A stretch of DNA of 64,000 nucleotides from Ctena decussata (Eukaryota > Mollusca > Bivalvia > Lucinida > Lucinidae): NCBI GenBank assembly GCA_963989385.1, contig OZ022499.1, positions 55,040,197 through 55,104,196 on the forward strand. Direction: 5' to 3'. Positions 15,201 to 30,200 of the stretch are shown in pieces. Each line of letters begins with the position of its first letter. Positions within the stretch are counted from its first letter, which is position 1. A program made the translations under genes and the position numbers. The notes under the pieces were generated by a model. That model worked only from the letters and a program-made list of their open reading frames with translations, did not search any database and was not told the origin of the DNA.

Positions 15201-18200
15201 AAATTCATATATACAACTGGTAATGTAGCTGACCCAAAAAAGATATCTGCAGTCATCCCAATCATGAACTCAACTGAGGTTGTCCCATTCAGATGAGGCA
15301 ATGCGCTTAAAGGTAAGTCAGAAAAGATTTTGATGATTTTTAGGAACACAATTACTTTTCCTCAACCTTTCTTTCACTTGCTGACAAATCACTGAAAAAA
15401 ATAAAATAATACCAGCACATGATGTAAGAATGTAGACTGATTAGATTGCTCAAGCTGATTTGTAAATTTGTTATTTGCATATTGAAAGAGTAGATCCTTA
15501 GAAATAAATACAGTGAAAAAAGTGTGAAGGCTCTACCGTAATGACCCTAAATATATGGACAGACAGGTCTGAGCAAACATTGTAGACCCAGCTCAAACTG
15601 CTCCTGAAGGAGCAGTTTGATCAGGGTCTACAAGTTTGCCATTCACTAAGCATCATTTGGTTCACTGATGTGTGTTAATTTCACTTTCTGAGAATTTTCG
15701 AACAAAAATGGAGTATGTGTATGTGCATCAGGTAACTCTAGTCTTGAAAGTTCACATATGTCACAAGCTACATTTCTTCTAGCAGTGCTCAATAACCTTA
15801 CCTTGACAGCTTGACAGTTTCCAGAATTCACACAATCCTCTCTTTGACACAAAACTGGAGGCCAGGCTGGAAGAAAAACATTATAGTTGAAATATTCAGC
15901 GACTATTTTAAAACATCCAATCTATTCAACATCAATAACTCTTATTTTTCAATTGTAAAATAGCTTTACAATAAGCAGTAAAGACTTGCTATGGTATGGT
16001 CAGCACCATTCCTATACATGGCTGTTTTCTTATTCTTTGCAAAGTTCCAGAGAGACCTCTCTCCTGTTTCAGCTGCCCTTTTCAAATAATCTAACAACCT
16101 TGTTTGGTTATGGAATACACTAGACTGGACTATATCTTTCTTTCACAGCTTGGAATTTTCACATGTATATGGAGATTCCTTAGGCAGCTTATGACCACAG
16201 AACCTTGCTATACCGCTAATACTATCCTTCAGTGTTCCATATAAGAAGAGGTAATACAGAGGAGTTAGGGAAAATTTCTGCATTAAAACATGTAGTGACA
16301 TCTCATTAGAATTGTCTTGCAGAGATGGTTCTAAAGGGGGATACAAAATACATATCAGAATTATCCTCAAAACCCACCTTATTCACAGCTCTTCATGATC
16401 ACGAAGAGCATTTTCAGAAATAAACATACTGGAGGGGTGAGAGGCACCTGGATTCAAATTTCATGCCAAGGAGTATTGACTGTTTTAGTTGTAAAGGAAA
16501 GAAAATCAAAAAGATAACTTCACAGCTACTGCATGAGGAAATATATGGTGACAGAAAGCAATTATCATTGCCCCTGTATATAACTGAGCCGGGACATGAC
16601 AAAACCAACAAAGTGGCATTGCGCCCACCAAAGGCTCAGAGCCTGGGCATCAGCCCAGTCTGATCAAAGTCTTTGCAGACTGCATGAAGCTAGCTTAGAT
16701 CCTCAGCTACCATTTAAATGGAAGCTAAGACTCTGATCAGACTGGGCAGCTGCCTAGGCTGATCTTTGCTGGGCGCACATGCCACTTTGTTGCTTTTGTT
16801 GTGTTGCTTCTCCATTATATTTAGCCTGATACTTCCCAAACTTATATTACTCTGCAATTGAAGTCATTCTTCCAGGAGTCATTTTTTTATGTTATGATCA
16901 CAGTAATTGTCCTTTATATTTATCTCCTTAAACTGTGGCCACATACTCTGAACAACCTCCAGACAAGTAAATAATTTCTGACAGTGCAAAGGTCCAATTT
17001 TTCTGCGATATCTGTTTGAAAAGGAAAACTTTAAAAAATGCAGTGAAATTTAGTTTATTTCTCTTGTATCTGAGAGGCAGGGATTCAGTGGAGGCCAGTA
17101 GTAGTAGAGTAAATTAGCCAGTTTAGTGTTGGCAGATAGTAGTTTCAAGGTTACCTGAGTATTTATAATGTATTCCTCTCCTGTCAGAGAGTGATGGATT
17201 CAGCTGGGGCCAGTAGTAGAAGAGTAAATTAGCTGCCGGCGCTCTGGCTGATGGTGGTCCATATGCAATAATACTGAGAATGTCCTGAAAATGCAAAACA
17301 ATTTCAATTACAAATTACAGTTACACTGTTTGAAATAGAGTATATTCTAAGATGTTAGCTAATGAAAATATTTTTGATTTATTGAAAAGTCTTTGCAAAA
17401 TCCTGCAAACTTTTTTCTAAATGAAGTGTACAGGTCATGAGGTGATAATGTGCTTTGACTACCTTTTTTGCACACAGTGAAAAGTCTGATCAGATTCTGC
17501 AGCCATGTAGTCTGATCAGGTTCTTCACTTTCTCTAAACAGGTTCCACAAGACCTACAATTGAGAGTGCAAGAAAAAGTCCCTGACTGAGTATTATGAAT
17601 GTTGTATACTTGCAGCAGCAATAAGAAGTCTGTTCTTATACTTACAGTATAAACATGATTACTAAAAACAATACCCCTCCCTGATAAGCGACAATCTATG
17701 TGATATAGCATTCTGCCGCCTTGTAAATAAATTAGTTCAGAGCTAGAACCCACATTGTTACATAACAATGAACTCATGAGTAGTCAATGTTAATTTAAGG
17801 TGCCTTAGAAATGTCACAAACTGGCATATGGCAATGATGAAGCCCGACATCAGTCTGATCATGCACTATAGTCTAATTAGGGCCTGTTGAAGCTCTGGAT
17901 TATATGCAATTCTAAGGATAATTCCAGGATAGTTTTTCTTACCGTATTCGCCCCATTTACCGCACGGTGCGCTTAACTTTTTCAAAATTGCAACAAAAAG
18001 GTGTGGTTAAAAACCTTTCTAATAACCGCACACTCAGAACGAAAAAACAACAAACGAACAGTCGAAATAGTCGGCAATACTGATCGGGGTGTTCGAAGTG
18101 TCATGAAAATATTTAGTGTTCGAACTATTTGAAATGCCAATTTCCGGGAGAAAAACGATCTCATATCAAGTCGCAAATTATATCTCATACCTCTCAGTAT

Positions 18201-21200
18201 TAAATATGTCCTCATTATGCATGTATTTCATTCTCTTTGTCCTTCTTCATTATTCCAAATAAAATATTCCGAAAGAAAGGAATTTACAATGACCTCATAT
18301 GTGATTGTTTAAAGACGTCAGGTAAGTTTGTCAGTGCTCTGGCTATTCATTCATCGCAAGGGGTCTGCTTTAAATTCACGGGCTTCTATTAATAACACAC
18401 TCATTCTAATTCTGGAAGATGCGGTCCTTTTGATCTTCTTTGATTTTCGGTCTGTCCTATATTACGTCCAAGGGTGCAGAAATATTGGCAATGTGTCATG
18501 AGAAAGGTACCGTATTACATGTGCAAACAGCAAAGCCTTAGACCAGTCTGCGCATCTTAAACAATTATTTTGCAAACTATCGGCGAATCCTGGAGATTTG
18601 TTAGACTGGTCAGTGTTCGGAAATGCACTGTATGATGCGGGTGTTTGCTGATCGAATGTGTCCTGAGGCCCTTTTGAGGCCCACGGGCCAGGTATGCCAT
18701 AAGCTATCCTATGGCTACCGCGAACTTTGTTTAAATGCACGTACCATGCATATGCGCAGGCTGGTCGCTTCGTTCAGTTTGCGCATGCATTCAGACTACA
18801 AGAGTTTGTCGTTATGATAATTTATTTGTTTCTTATCTGTCGTTCATGTATCTTTCCAAACGCACTTTTACGCACGTGCACATTTTCGCTATATATGACA
18901 AGAATTGCTCTTGAGAAATGGCACCTTTTCGCATGTACGAAAGGCAAAGACTCAGTTAAGTCTGCGCACCCCCGCAACCTCATAACTTCGTAAGCTCGAT
19001 CCTTCTGGGATCAACTTGTACATTCCCATTGTTGATGCAGACAGAGAATACGCTAATCAGACGGCGCAGATGTGTAAGCTGATCTGAGTCGCTGTTCGCA
19101 CTCGTACACATCATAACACTTCAGCCAACTTAGTAAATATCGGCGAGGACCCCCGATTGACATTTAGACCGATAGAGTTGCTCTCTTCGCACATTGCGTC
19201 GGGAAAACAAAACTGAAAACACTGTCGCTGTTGAAACAGTAATGGTAAGTTGAACTTGATGCATTTGATTTTGTGAGTTTCAAAAGGAAAAAGCAGTGTG
19301 CGCTTATGCATTTTTTTCCGGAAATGACCTTGGTGTGCGGTTATAGGGGCATGTGCGGTAAATGGGGCGATTACGGTATTTCTCAAAGAAAACATATATT
19401 GTGACCCTTCATTTGAACTGTCTCGGCAAGACGGTTCAAATGTGGGGGTCACAAAATATGTTTTAATGGAAAAATATAGAGACAAACATGTCTTCAAGAC
19501 CACCTAAATTAAGCAAACATCCCAAAGTAGCATTTTCAGCATAAATTGACCAGTCTTAAGCAAGCACCTGCCTTAAGCAAGCTGTTATTTTCTAAGACAT
19601 GTTAACTAGGCTTATTAACACCTTATACAGTCGAACTTCAGTAGTTCGAAGTGCCAGGGACTCCCGATTTTACTTCGAACTATCCGAATTTCGAAGCTAC
19701 CGAGTTGGCTATTTCTGTAAATAACGGAAAAGTTCGAACTCTACCATGACCAAACGCACCTGTATTGTGGTAAATTCCTCATCTGTAAGGCGTGAAAGAA
19801 GATGCAAATAGATAATATTTGACTGTCATCTTCCTTTATGCCTTCAGAAATCGGACTGTTAATGACAAAAAAGAAACAAAATAATCTGTTTAGCTGGACT
19901 TTTAATGACCGATAATTGGGACAGTTTGTTAAAAAGAAGTGGGCTTTGCTGTCACAAACAAACAATGAACAAATTGAAGTGGCACATAGATTTTTGTTCA
20001 TATTAAATTCAATTTACATTAATCATTACCTTTAAGTCAGGGCGCTGTATCTTTGATCAGCCCCAGTTCAAACACAGACAAAAGATTAACGACGCCTTCT
20101 ACTAAAATTCAGTTTTCATCGCATGCCTAAAACATCTTTAATTAAGTCACAAAAGAAGAGCATTTACCTGTATGATATGTCGTAATACCTCGTTAACACA
20201 AGATTAACTGCTATTGAAACATAATTAGCGTTGTCACGCATCATCGGCTTTGTGCATGATCTTTCAGAATGGCTGACGGTAGCTTGCGGCAATAAATATT
20301 TTGCGACTTCGAATTTTAAGAGGTATTTCTAATGGAAATTGCAGTTCGGGACGGAAGTTTTCTTTCAAAAAATCCGATTTTTCGAACTATCAACGTTCGA
20401 AGTTACCGAGGCAAATTTGTATAGAATGCATAGCAGAAAATTCGGGACCTTCGGAAGTATTCGAAGTTTCCGATGGATTCAAAGAACTGACGTTCGAACT
20501 ACCGAAGTTTGACTGTATCCTGATGACTACCTTATTTTTACAGGGAACTGTAAAGATTTGCATAATAAAAGGCCTCCTTTACACACTTAAAACTGTATAA
20601 TGGAAAAACTGGACATTTCCACCAATGAAATTGCCTTCTACAAAGGGAGGGCAGAAGGGTAGGGCCAAAAGGCAGAAAGGAGCAGATACAGATACAAATT
20701 TACAGATACAGATACAAATTTTATTTAAAGTCGGATGTGTTTACATAACAAGTAACATTAGCTATGAATAGCTATTAGACCGACTAACATATAAAATATA
20801 CATGTACATTATAAGAGACTATATCAATATTTTCAATTTTACATGCATGGATCATGTAAGACCTGTAAGAGAGATAAGATAAGACAGTAGTGTATACATA
20901 TAAAACATATAAGACATACTAAAACAGTACATGCTCAAACAACACTACAATGATATATAAGTGTTATATTATTACTGTGCTCGGCAAGGGCCTGAACAGA
21001 ATAAGTATGCTGTGACATTGTGCTAGATGGTGGCGCTTCGCGAGTGGCAGCTCAAGAGGAAATTTGCAAAGTTTTCAACAATTTTTTGTAAATGTAGCCG
21101 AAAATATTGGAAATAATTCTATCCCAGTGAATGAAGAACATCCAAGCATTGTAAAGATAAAAGAAAACAATAAAATTGGTTCCGATTTTAACTTTCGACC

Positions 21201-24200
21201 TGTAGACCATTCTTATATTAGTAAGCAAATAGATAAACTTAGCAACAAAAAAGCTACTGGTTTCGATGGGATTTCGGCCAAACTCTTAAAATTAGCGAAA
21301 CCATCTATAGTTGTACCGGTTACTGACCTAGTAAACACCTCACTTTTAACTTCAAATTTTCCTGATTCTTTAAAAATTGCCCAAGTAGCACCTATTCATA
21401 AAAAGAACAGTACCTTAGAAAAAGGAAACTACCGTCCAGTCAGTATCTTGCCTGTGGTATCGAAGATTTTTGAAAGATCCATGAATGAACAGCTCACTGA
21501 ATTGTTTAATCATCATTTTAATGTATATTTATCAGCTTTTAGATCAGGGTATGGCACACAAAGTACTCTTTTAAAAAGTATTGAAGATTGGAAGAAATCC
21601 TTGGATGAAAATAAATATGTAGCAGCAATCTTAATGGATCTTTCAAAGGCCTTTGATTGCCTTCCTCATGACCTCTTACTTTTAAAACTCAAATTTTATG
21701 GTGTCTCTGACAGTGCTTTAGATTTAATTCATAGTTATCTTAGCAATAGAAAACAGTGTGTGAAGATGGGAAATTTTATAAGTGATTTTAAAACAGTGTA
21801 TAAGGGTGTTCCCCAGGGCTCAATCCTGGGGCCAGTTTTATTCAACATCTTCATTAATGGTATCTTCCATTTTATTAACGACAGTAGCCTGTACAACTAT
21901 GCAGATGATAACACTGTATCTTATTCTCATATAGATCCATTAGTTCTTAAGAATGTATTAACAAATGATAGTCTTACCCTTGTCAAATGGTTCTCTGATA
22001 ATCAAATGCAAGCCAATCCGGATAAATTTCAAGGTATTGCGATTGGGCAAAAATCCAAAAATGAAAACATGACTTTTAATTTGGGTGGGGATTGTATTAT
22101 CAACTGTGATGAGGAAGTAAAGCTTTTGGGGGTAACAATTGATTTTAAACTTAAATTTGATATTCACATTTCAAATATCTGTAAAAAGGCTTCAAAACAA
22201 TTAGGTGTTTTAAAACGTATTGGTAAGAACCTTTGCAAATTGGGTAAACTTAACATTTATCATTCTTTTATTTTGTCAAATTTTAGCTATTGTCCTCTGA
22301 CTTGGCACTTCTGTGGGGAAGCAAATACTAAGAAACTTGAGAAAATACAGGAAAGAGCACTTCGCTTCATATATAATGATTATGTATCAGACTATGACGC
22401 TCTTCTCTCTCAGTCAAAATTGCCTACTCTGAAGTTGCGGAGGCTGAGGACAATGGCACTGGAAGTTTTTAAAATTTTATATAAGGAAACTCCTGTATAT
22501 TTACATGACTTGATATGTTTTAAAAATAACCATTATACTTTTAGGTACACAAGAATGGCCGAGATCCCACAGGTAAGAACAACAAGATTCGGCTCCGGCT
22601 CCTTTCGTTCCAGTGCAGCGAAATTGTGGAACTCTCTTCCTCAACATTTCAGAGAGGCCCACAATTTCAATCACTTTAAAAGTTTAATAAATACCTGGAA
22701 TGGAGGGGGCTGTGTCTGCTCTTTTTGTTCTGCATCTTAGCCTTCTGCATGCTTTTAAACAATTTTCCTTATCCTTTTTGTGCTTGGTTTATATGATATT
22801 TCAGTGCTTTTGTATCTGTATGATTTAGTGCTTTTAGTTGCTCCTTGTTATCTATGATTTATGTGCTTGCTAATTTAGTTGTGCTTTGCTTTATTAACTT
22901 GTGCTTTTATGTGCTTTTCTAGTTGATATTGGTAGATCTATCTTTGCTTCTTGTCTTTCTCCACTTTCGCTTTCGGCTCAAGGGTCCTCGTCTTGTAGCT
23001 TGTATGTTCTGCGGGGACACTTGATGCATAAATAATTTCGTTTTTCGTATTTACACTAGGGTAAAAGGCATGTAGCAAAGGTAGAATATGTTTTGTTTTG
23101 CTGGGCTCGGATCTGATCTCGAACATTGGCTGGATGGTGGGGTGGAGCCTTGACTGAGAGTAAATTACCCTTCTAAACCCCGCTTGTTTTGACTGTAGAA
23201 ATTATCTTTAAATTATCTGTTACCCCTTCTAATCTGAAGCCCTGGTTTTGCTCTCTGCTGTGCACTGACTAGAAGGTCTTCATCATGAATTGAGCTGTGA
23301 CATACAAATAGAATGCCATTTTTACCAAGGGTAACAACTTTTCTGACTTCCTGTTGGCTTCCCAGAGGGATGTAGCCTTTCTATTATGGGGTCTACTCTT
23401 TTCCTTTAAGAATTGACCCCTACTGAAAAGGGCAGCAAAGTTAAACAGCAAATAGCCAAGCTCAGCCCAGCCTGGGCATCTAGATACTTGGTGCTTTTAC
23501 ATCCTTTTCAACAGTATTTCAGTCGTATCAGGATGAGAGTGCTTATAAAGGGCTTTGTGCAATGAAGAGCCACTCAGGGCTAGCACAGAATCCTGCTTCT
23601 TGCAGGACTCGAACCTGTGACCTTTTGATCCAAAACAATAGCCAGACAAACTAACCACTCAGTCACGTGGACATCTCCGCACTCCAGAATTATTGCTGTA
23701 TGATGAATAATACCTGGAAGCACACAGGGGGTGGTGGTCAGGTGATGGTGCTGATAATAACTTCTAGTGCTGGGGTGTCCTACTTATTTGAATAAAAGTA
23801 GAGCAAGGGCCTACTGTGCTTGCAGTAGGTGTGGGCGGGAGTTGTTTGGATATTTTTCTCTTGTATATAATTTCTCTTATCTTTCTCCCTCTCTCTGGGA
23901 GACGGCCCAATATAGACTGTATGCTGTCTCAAAGGGCTGTTTAACCAAAAACTACCAACCAACCAATGAAAGCACACATACGACACAAGAAAGACAGCAA
24001 CTACAATCATTTACCTTTATTATGTCCTTCTTTATGCTCATGAAACACTCCAGAATCTGGGAATGGTAAGCTGAAAGATAAAATGCCAAATTATCTTCAA
24101 AACATTCATATGTTGTAAAACAGGTTATTCTTTCAGCAGTTCATTCAAAAGCTTGTTTTCAAGAAACGTATGAGCCATCAGTAAATAAACAGTGCAGAAC

Positions 24201-27200
24201 ACTCTGCAAACAGGCAAGCAGTAATGACTACTGTATTTATTCATTTTGAGGGTTGGACTGGGTGGGTGGGATGGGGTCTGTCTTCAACACGTAAATCAGT
24301 TTTTTTATTACTTCAGCTAATGTATCACTAGAACTGCATTGACCATCTTATTGAGTTTTTTTTTCTTTTTTTTTTCTCTTATGTGGCCTTACAAACATAA
24401 CCATGTAGTAATGTTTCAACAGTAGTGTTTTTACAAGGCAACAAGGCTATTTCTGTGAGGCTCACAACATGCATTTTTATCAAGAAATAAAGAAAAATCA
24501 TAAAGCACCAGAGCTCCTGATAAAGTGACTTTTTGAGTATAATTTGGAGATTCTTTTTCTCATTTTTCAATGAGACATTTCTAATAAGGGGCCACAACAT
24601 GTTTTAATGACAAAAATATGAAAAAATATCCCTAAATTATCCCTGTTAATCCTTCTTATCTGGAGCATGGAGAACTCCTTATCTGGAATTCTGATAAAAA
24701 CTGTAACCAGACTTACATCCATTGTCTGTGTGTTGAAACACCATAGTGATGATAGCAGCAGCCGACTCACTGGCATATGTGGCATCCATACATCCATCAA
24801 AGCCTGTAAACATGCAGAGCTCTAGGTAAGCAGGAGTATTTGGAGACAGTAAGGGGAAATTTTTGTTAATTCTGCATTTAAACATATGTTGTGACCCCTC
24901 ATATGAACCGTCTCATCTCTGAACTGTCTCAACGAGATGGTTCAGATGAAGGTCACAACATACATGTATGGTTTTATTGCAAAATAAGAAAAATTATCCC
25001 TCAATTATCACCGAATACTCCCTCTTATCTAGAGCTCAGAAACAAATCAAAGCCATGACCTGATTTATATCCTGGAACTCAAGTTCCACGGTGATTTCTC
25101 GAAAACCCTTCTTCTCTATTTGTTCATCTTACAGAATTCAAATTTCCTGGTGATTTGTTTTTGCCAAATCAACTTCCTCACAAAAGCCCTGAAGATAAAC
25201 TGGTTGTGAAATTTAATGGGCTTACAGTAAAAGCTTGTGTTTCATGTACTCATTTTTATAAAATTAAACTTAAGAAATTACACGAAACTACAAATCAGAC
25301 TATTAACATCAAAATCTTCTCTGTTAGGTTTCAGCATGCAATGAAATTTTGAACAGTGAAAAAAAAATAGCAGTGAATCGGCAGCATATACTTACCCAGA
25401 GTCATGGGTAACAGATTGCTACAGAGCAGATCTATGGTATCTTTGTGTAGAGTAGGAGGAAATATGGCCAATGTGGATGCCACAGTGTACGGTAGTGAGT
25501 CCAACAGATCATTCTCCAGGAATGGTACCAGACAGCCCAGAACATTCAGTACAGATTCTCCCAACTCTGCAAACAATATACTAATTAAGGTGAATGGGTA
25601 CACTTTCAGGAGAAGCAACTCTGCCAGTTTCATTTTGACCTCCGCTTCAAATGAGGGTCAACTCTTAAAGAAAAGACTGGCAGGCCTGAGATGCCAGAAC
25701 TATTGTTGTAGAACTTCTGGCATCAGCAGGACAGGGCCTGTTTTTGGGTCTTTTCAATCCAGTAAGACTTTAACAGTGAATGTTATACCCTATTAGGTAA
25801 CAACAGGGGACCAGTGAGGAGTTCAGGAAAACTGGAGAGTTTCTGATTTATGTGAACAATTCCACCAATGTTTTATAGCCTGTCTGTGCATATTAATTTT
25901 AATAAATGTTTGCTCTCAAATGCATGCCCAGGTCTCTTTTTCTTTAAAAAACAAGAGCATGTGAGCAGGGGCTCACGTATACCCCCGGCCAGTGCCACCG
26001 CCTAATAAAAACACACTTAATACAAAACTTTAAAGCTAATGTTAAAACACAGAGATGAACTGACAATCTATTACAAATCCAGAGGAAGGCCTATAGACAA
26101 ATACACAATGGTTCCATTAAAACATGCAAATTATGTAATCAAAAGAAAATACAAATTTAACACAAAATTTCAACACAAGTTGAAACTTCTATGTCAATGA
26201 CCTTGACCTAAAGTCAGCAGCAGCATCCAGATGATGTCACCAAGCCAATTTTAACCTATACCTAAACCTAGTCACATATCAATCTGAGAAATCATGGACA
26301 TTAATTTTCCCATTTATTCCACTGGAGACAGAGATTGAAAAAAGGAAAAATGCAAAAGAACCCAAGAAGAAATTTTGATTTTCTTTTCCACAATAAACTT
26401 GGCCAGTCTCAAGTTGTATACAAAATCTGAAGACTGTGGCTCTCTTAGGAACAGAGAAAACTGTGACAAAAAATCAATTGGAGAGAAAGAAAAATGGACA
26501 AACAAAGGGAATGATAAGCAGGAGGCTGATACTCTCTCACACCATACACCTAGTCATACCCAATATTTGCACCAAATTTCAAAATCCTAGCTGTAGTGGT
26601 TCCTGAGAAATCTTGGACAGAAAAAGTTTAATTTCATAGGAGAGAAAGAAAAAATGGACAAAGGGCACGATAAGCAGTAGGAGCCTGATGCTTTCTTACA
26701 TGATACAACTAGTCATACCCAATGTTTGTAACAAATTTCAAAAACCTAGGTGTAGTTGTTCCTGAGAAATCTACGATAGAAATTTAATTGGAGAGAAAGA
26801 AAAATTGACAAAAGGAATGATAAGCAGGAGAAAGCTAATTGTCCCTTATGTGGTACATCTAGTCATACCCAACAACTGTACCAAATTTCAAAACCCTAGC
26901 TGTTGTGGTTCCTGAGAAATCTGTGACAAAAATTTAATTGGAGAGACAGAAAAAATGGACAAACAAAGGGAATGATAGCAGGAGAAGGCAGATTGTCTCT
27001 TACACGTTACAACTTGTCATACCCAATGTTTGTACCAAATTTCAAAGTCCTAGCTATTGTGGTTCCTGCGAAATCTGTGACAGAAATTTAATTGGAGAGA
27101 AAGAAAAAATGGACAAACAAAGGGAATGATAAGCAGGAGAAGGCTGATTGGTCTCTTACATGGTACAACTAGTCATACCCAATGTTTGTACCAAATTCCA

Positions 27201-30200
27201 AAATCCTAGCTATTGTGGTTCCTAAGAAATCTGTAACAGAAATTTAATTGGAGAGAAAGAAAAAATGAATAAATAAAGGGAATGATAAGCAGGAGAAGGC
27301 TGATTGTCTCTTACATGGTACAACTAGTCATACCCAACGTTTGTACCTAATTTCAAAATCCTAGCTATTGTGATTCCTGAGAAATCTGTGACAGAAATTT
27401 AATTGGAGAGAAAGAAAAAATGGACAAACAAAAGGAATGATAGGCAGGAGAAGGCTGATTATCTCTTACACGGTACAACTAGTCATACCAAACGTTTGTG
27501 CCAAATTTCAAAATCCTAGCTAATGTGGTTCCTGAGAAATCTGTGACAGAAATTTCATTGGAGAGAAAGAAAAAATGGACAAACAAAGGGAATGATAAGC
27601 AGAAGGCTGATTGTCTCTTACACGGTACAACTAGTCCTACCCAACGTTTGTACCAAATTTCAAAATCCTAGCTATTGTGGTTCCTGAGAAATCTGTGACA
27701 GAAAAAATGTTAACACACACACACAAACATATTAACGGCAAAACCAAAAACTATATACCCCCCATAACTTCGTATACCGGGGGTATAATAACTTCGTATA
27801 CCGGGGGTATAATAATTGTATGCTGACTTCAGACCAAAACTGCATAGAGCTATGCACAATATACAGATTTAGAAGACACAACATACTCATTTAATGAGTA
27901 TTCTGTGTCTAATGTCTATATTGTGCCGGGTTTTTATGCAATAAATTATCTTAATTATGTTGACTTCTACACAGGCTGAGTAGGTGCTTATTGGAAGTAC
28001 TCTGCTGTATTCTGAGTCTACTGTATCAGAGAATTTTTTCTACATTATTTTTATAACACTGGTCATGTGGTCTTTGTTGAAAGCACTTTGGCATGATGTT
28101 GGCTTATATCTTTCAGGCACTAACACCCATCACCCACCCCCTCCCCACACCTTTATGGTACACTTCCAACTATCTTACCTAACTGTCCAATCTGCATGAT
28201 AGGAACTAAATCTATCATATTCAACACTGCTTTGTACAGGCCAGCATAGTTCAGGTTGGGAAATATGGACATACGGACACTGTCCCTCTGTCTTGGACCA
28301 TAGCTCTCAGCAGGAATATTGGGGACATCTTTCAAAATACTGAAACAGAAACATCACGACATGTGTGATCATTATGTCCCAAAATGGATAAGGGCTGTAC
28401 TAAGTTTCTTCAAAATAAAACAACCAATAATTGCCTTAAACTGAACTTTGTAGTACATGCACACTTGTTACTGGAGCTGTTCTGTTTCAAAAAAGAATCA
28501 AATAAAAATCACAGCTCCATATGATGGCAGTGAGAAGTAATTAATGATAACTCTCAAGCAAGTTTTCCTTTTCTGCATATAATCATATTTTGTAAATCTC
28601 ACTAAACTGCTTTGCCACAAAATATGTTTTATGGAAACTTAATAAAATTCTTGAAACTGTCATCCCACCCTGGCATTCCATCACCCTGAATCTGGAGTTC
28701 TTTTTTGAAAAGTAACATTCTTATGTTCTACACAAATTCCAATATTCAGTGCAAGACACTACAAATAGACTGCTATAGAGGAAAAGTCTTTTGATCATGC
28801 TATATGCTACCACATAAACTTATACTCTGGTACCCACCTCAACAGAGTCTGTGAGAGATCATGCTACCGGTCAGGGCTACAGAAATCCGATTTTTTGTCG
28901 GTCTGGACCGATTTTGAGTTCGAAAAACCAATTCAGTTGGCATAAGGCACATTTTTTTTTGGTCCGTAAAAACACGATTTGCGATGTATAATGACATAAT
29001 TACCTGGATTTTAGCCATGTGTCATACAATTAATCCAACAATCACTCACTGCTGTCAAAAGTTATCACAGATAAACAAAGATTTGATTGTCTTGCCAAGG
29101 TGTGAACACTGACTCAATTTTAGAAATCTTCGATAATTAGCACGTGCCACAATTTTGGCCAGCGGCGAAGGTTTTGCACAACTCGTAATACACACATACA
29201 CGTGCCGAAGCACGGAAAAAGGCTGTGCAACGTAAGGTTACTGACTATTATACACTTTCAAAGATAGCATAAGGAAAGAATTTGACTAGCAAAAAGAAAC
29301 TTTACACCGGACTTGATTATGTGCAGTCTGGTCAGTTTTTTTTTAGCCGACGTCATTTCTAGCGCAGAAATTTTTTTTCTTCGTCCGAAGGTATCTTTTT
29401 GCAAGTGTATTTCATATTTCAAGGGAATTAACTCGAATACAGTCAATCGTAATACTTCGGCCAATTCCGTAAATGAAGATCGGCGAGGATGTCCAATTCA
29501 GGGCTACAGAAATCCGATTTTTTGTCGGTCCGGACCGATTTTGAGTTCGAAAAACCGATTCAGTTGGCATAAGGCACATTTTTTTCGGTCCGAAAAAACA
29601 CTATTTGCGATGTATGATGGCATAATTACCTGGATTTTAGCCATGTGTCTTATTATTAATCCAATAATCACGCACTGCTGTCAAAAGTTATCACAGATAA
29701 ACAAAGTGCCGATTGTCTTGCCAAGGTGTGAACAGACTCAATTTTAGAAATCTTCGATAATTAGCACGTGTCACAATATTGGCCAGCGGCGAAGATTTTC
29801 CACAACTCGTAATACACACATACACGTGCCGATGTACGGAAAAAGGCTGTGCAACGTAAGGTTACTGACTATTGTATACTTTCATAGATAGCACAAGGAA
29901 AGAATTTGACTAGCAAAAAGAAAAATTAAACCGGACTTGATTATGAGCAGTCTGGTCAGGTTTTTTTAGCCGACGTCATTTTTCGCGCAGAATTTTTTTT
30001 TCTTCGTCCGAGGGTACCTTTTTGCAAGTATATTCATATTTCAAGGGAATTAACTCGAATACAGTAAAGTACGTCAATCGTAATACTTCGGCCAATATCG
30101 TAAATGAAGATCGGCGAGGAATGGTACAGCCATGTGTACTTTCGCTTTCGGTCTGACTGTCTCTGCGCTTTTAAGCGCATTTTTCACGTTAAGTAAGAAC

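Noticed and set aside
21958..22167. Minus-strand open frame inside the LINE
   Set aside because: Shadow of the reverse transcriptase frame.
26370..27720. Regular repeats that might suggest a CRISPR array
   Set aside because: The ~155 bp units are repeats throughout, with no unique spacers, and the genome is eukaryotic.
27770..27812. Two exact copies of ataacttcgtata, the 13 bp arm of loxP
   Set aside because: Both are in direct orientation and lack the inverted partner arm and 8 bp spacer geometry. They are the terminal repeat of the pearl-like element; the likeness is chance.
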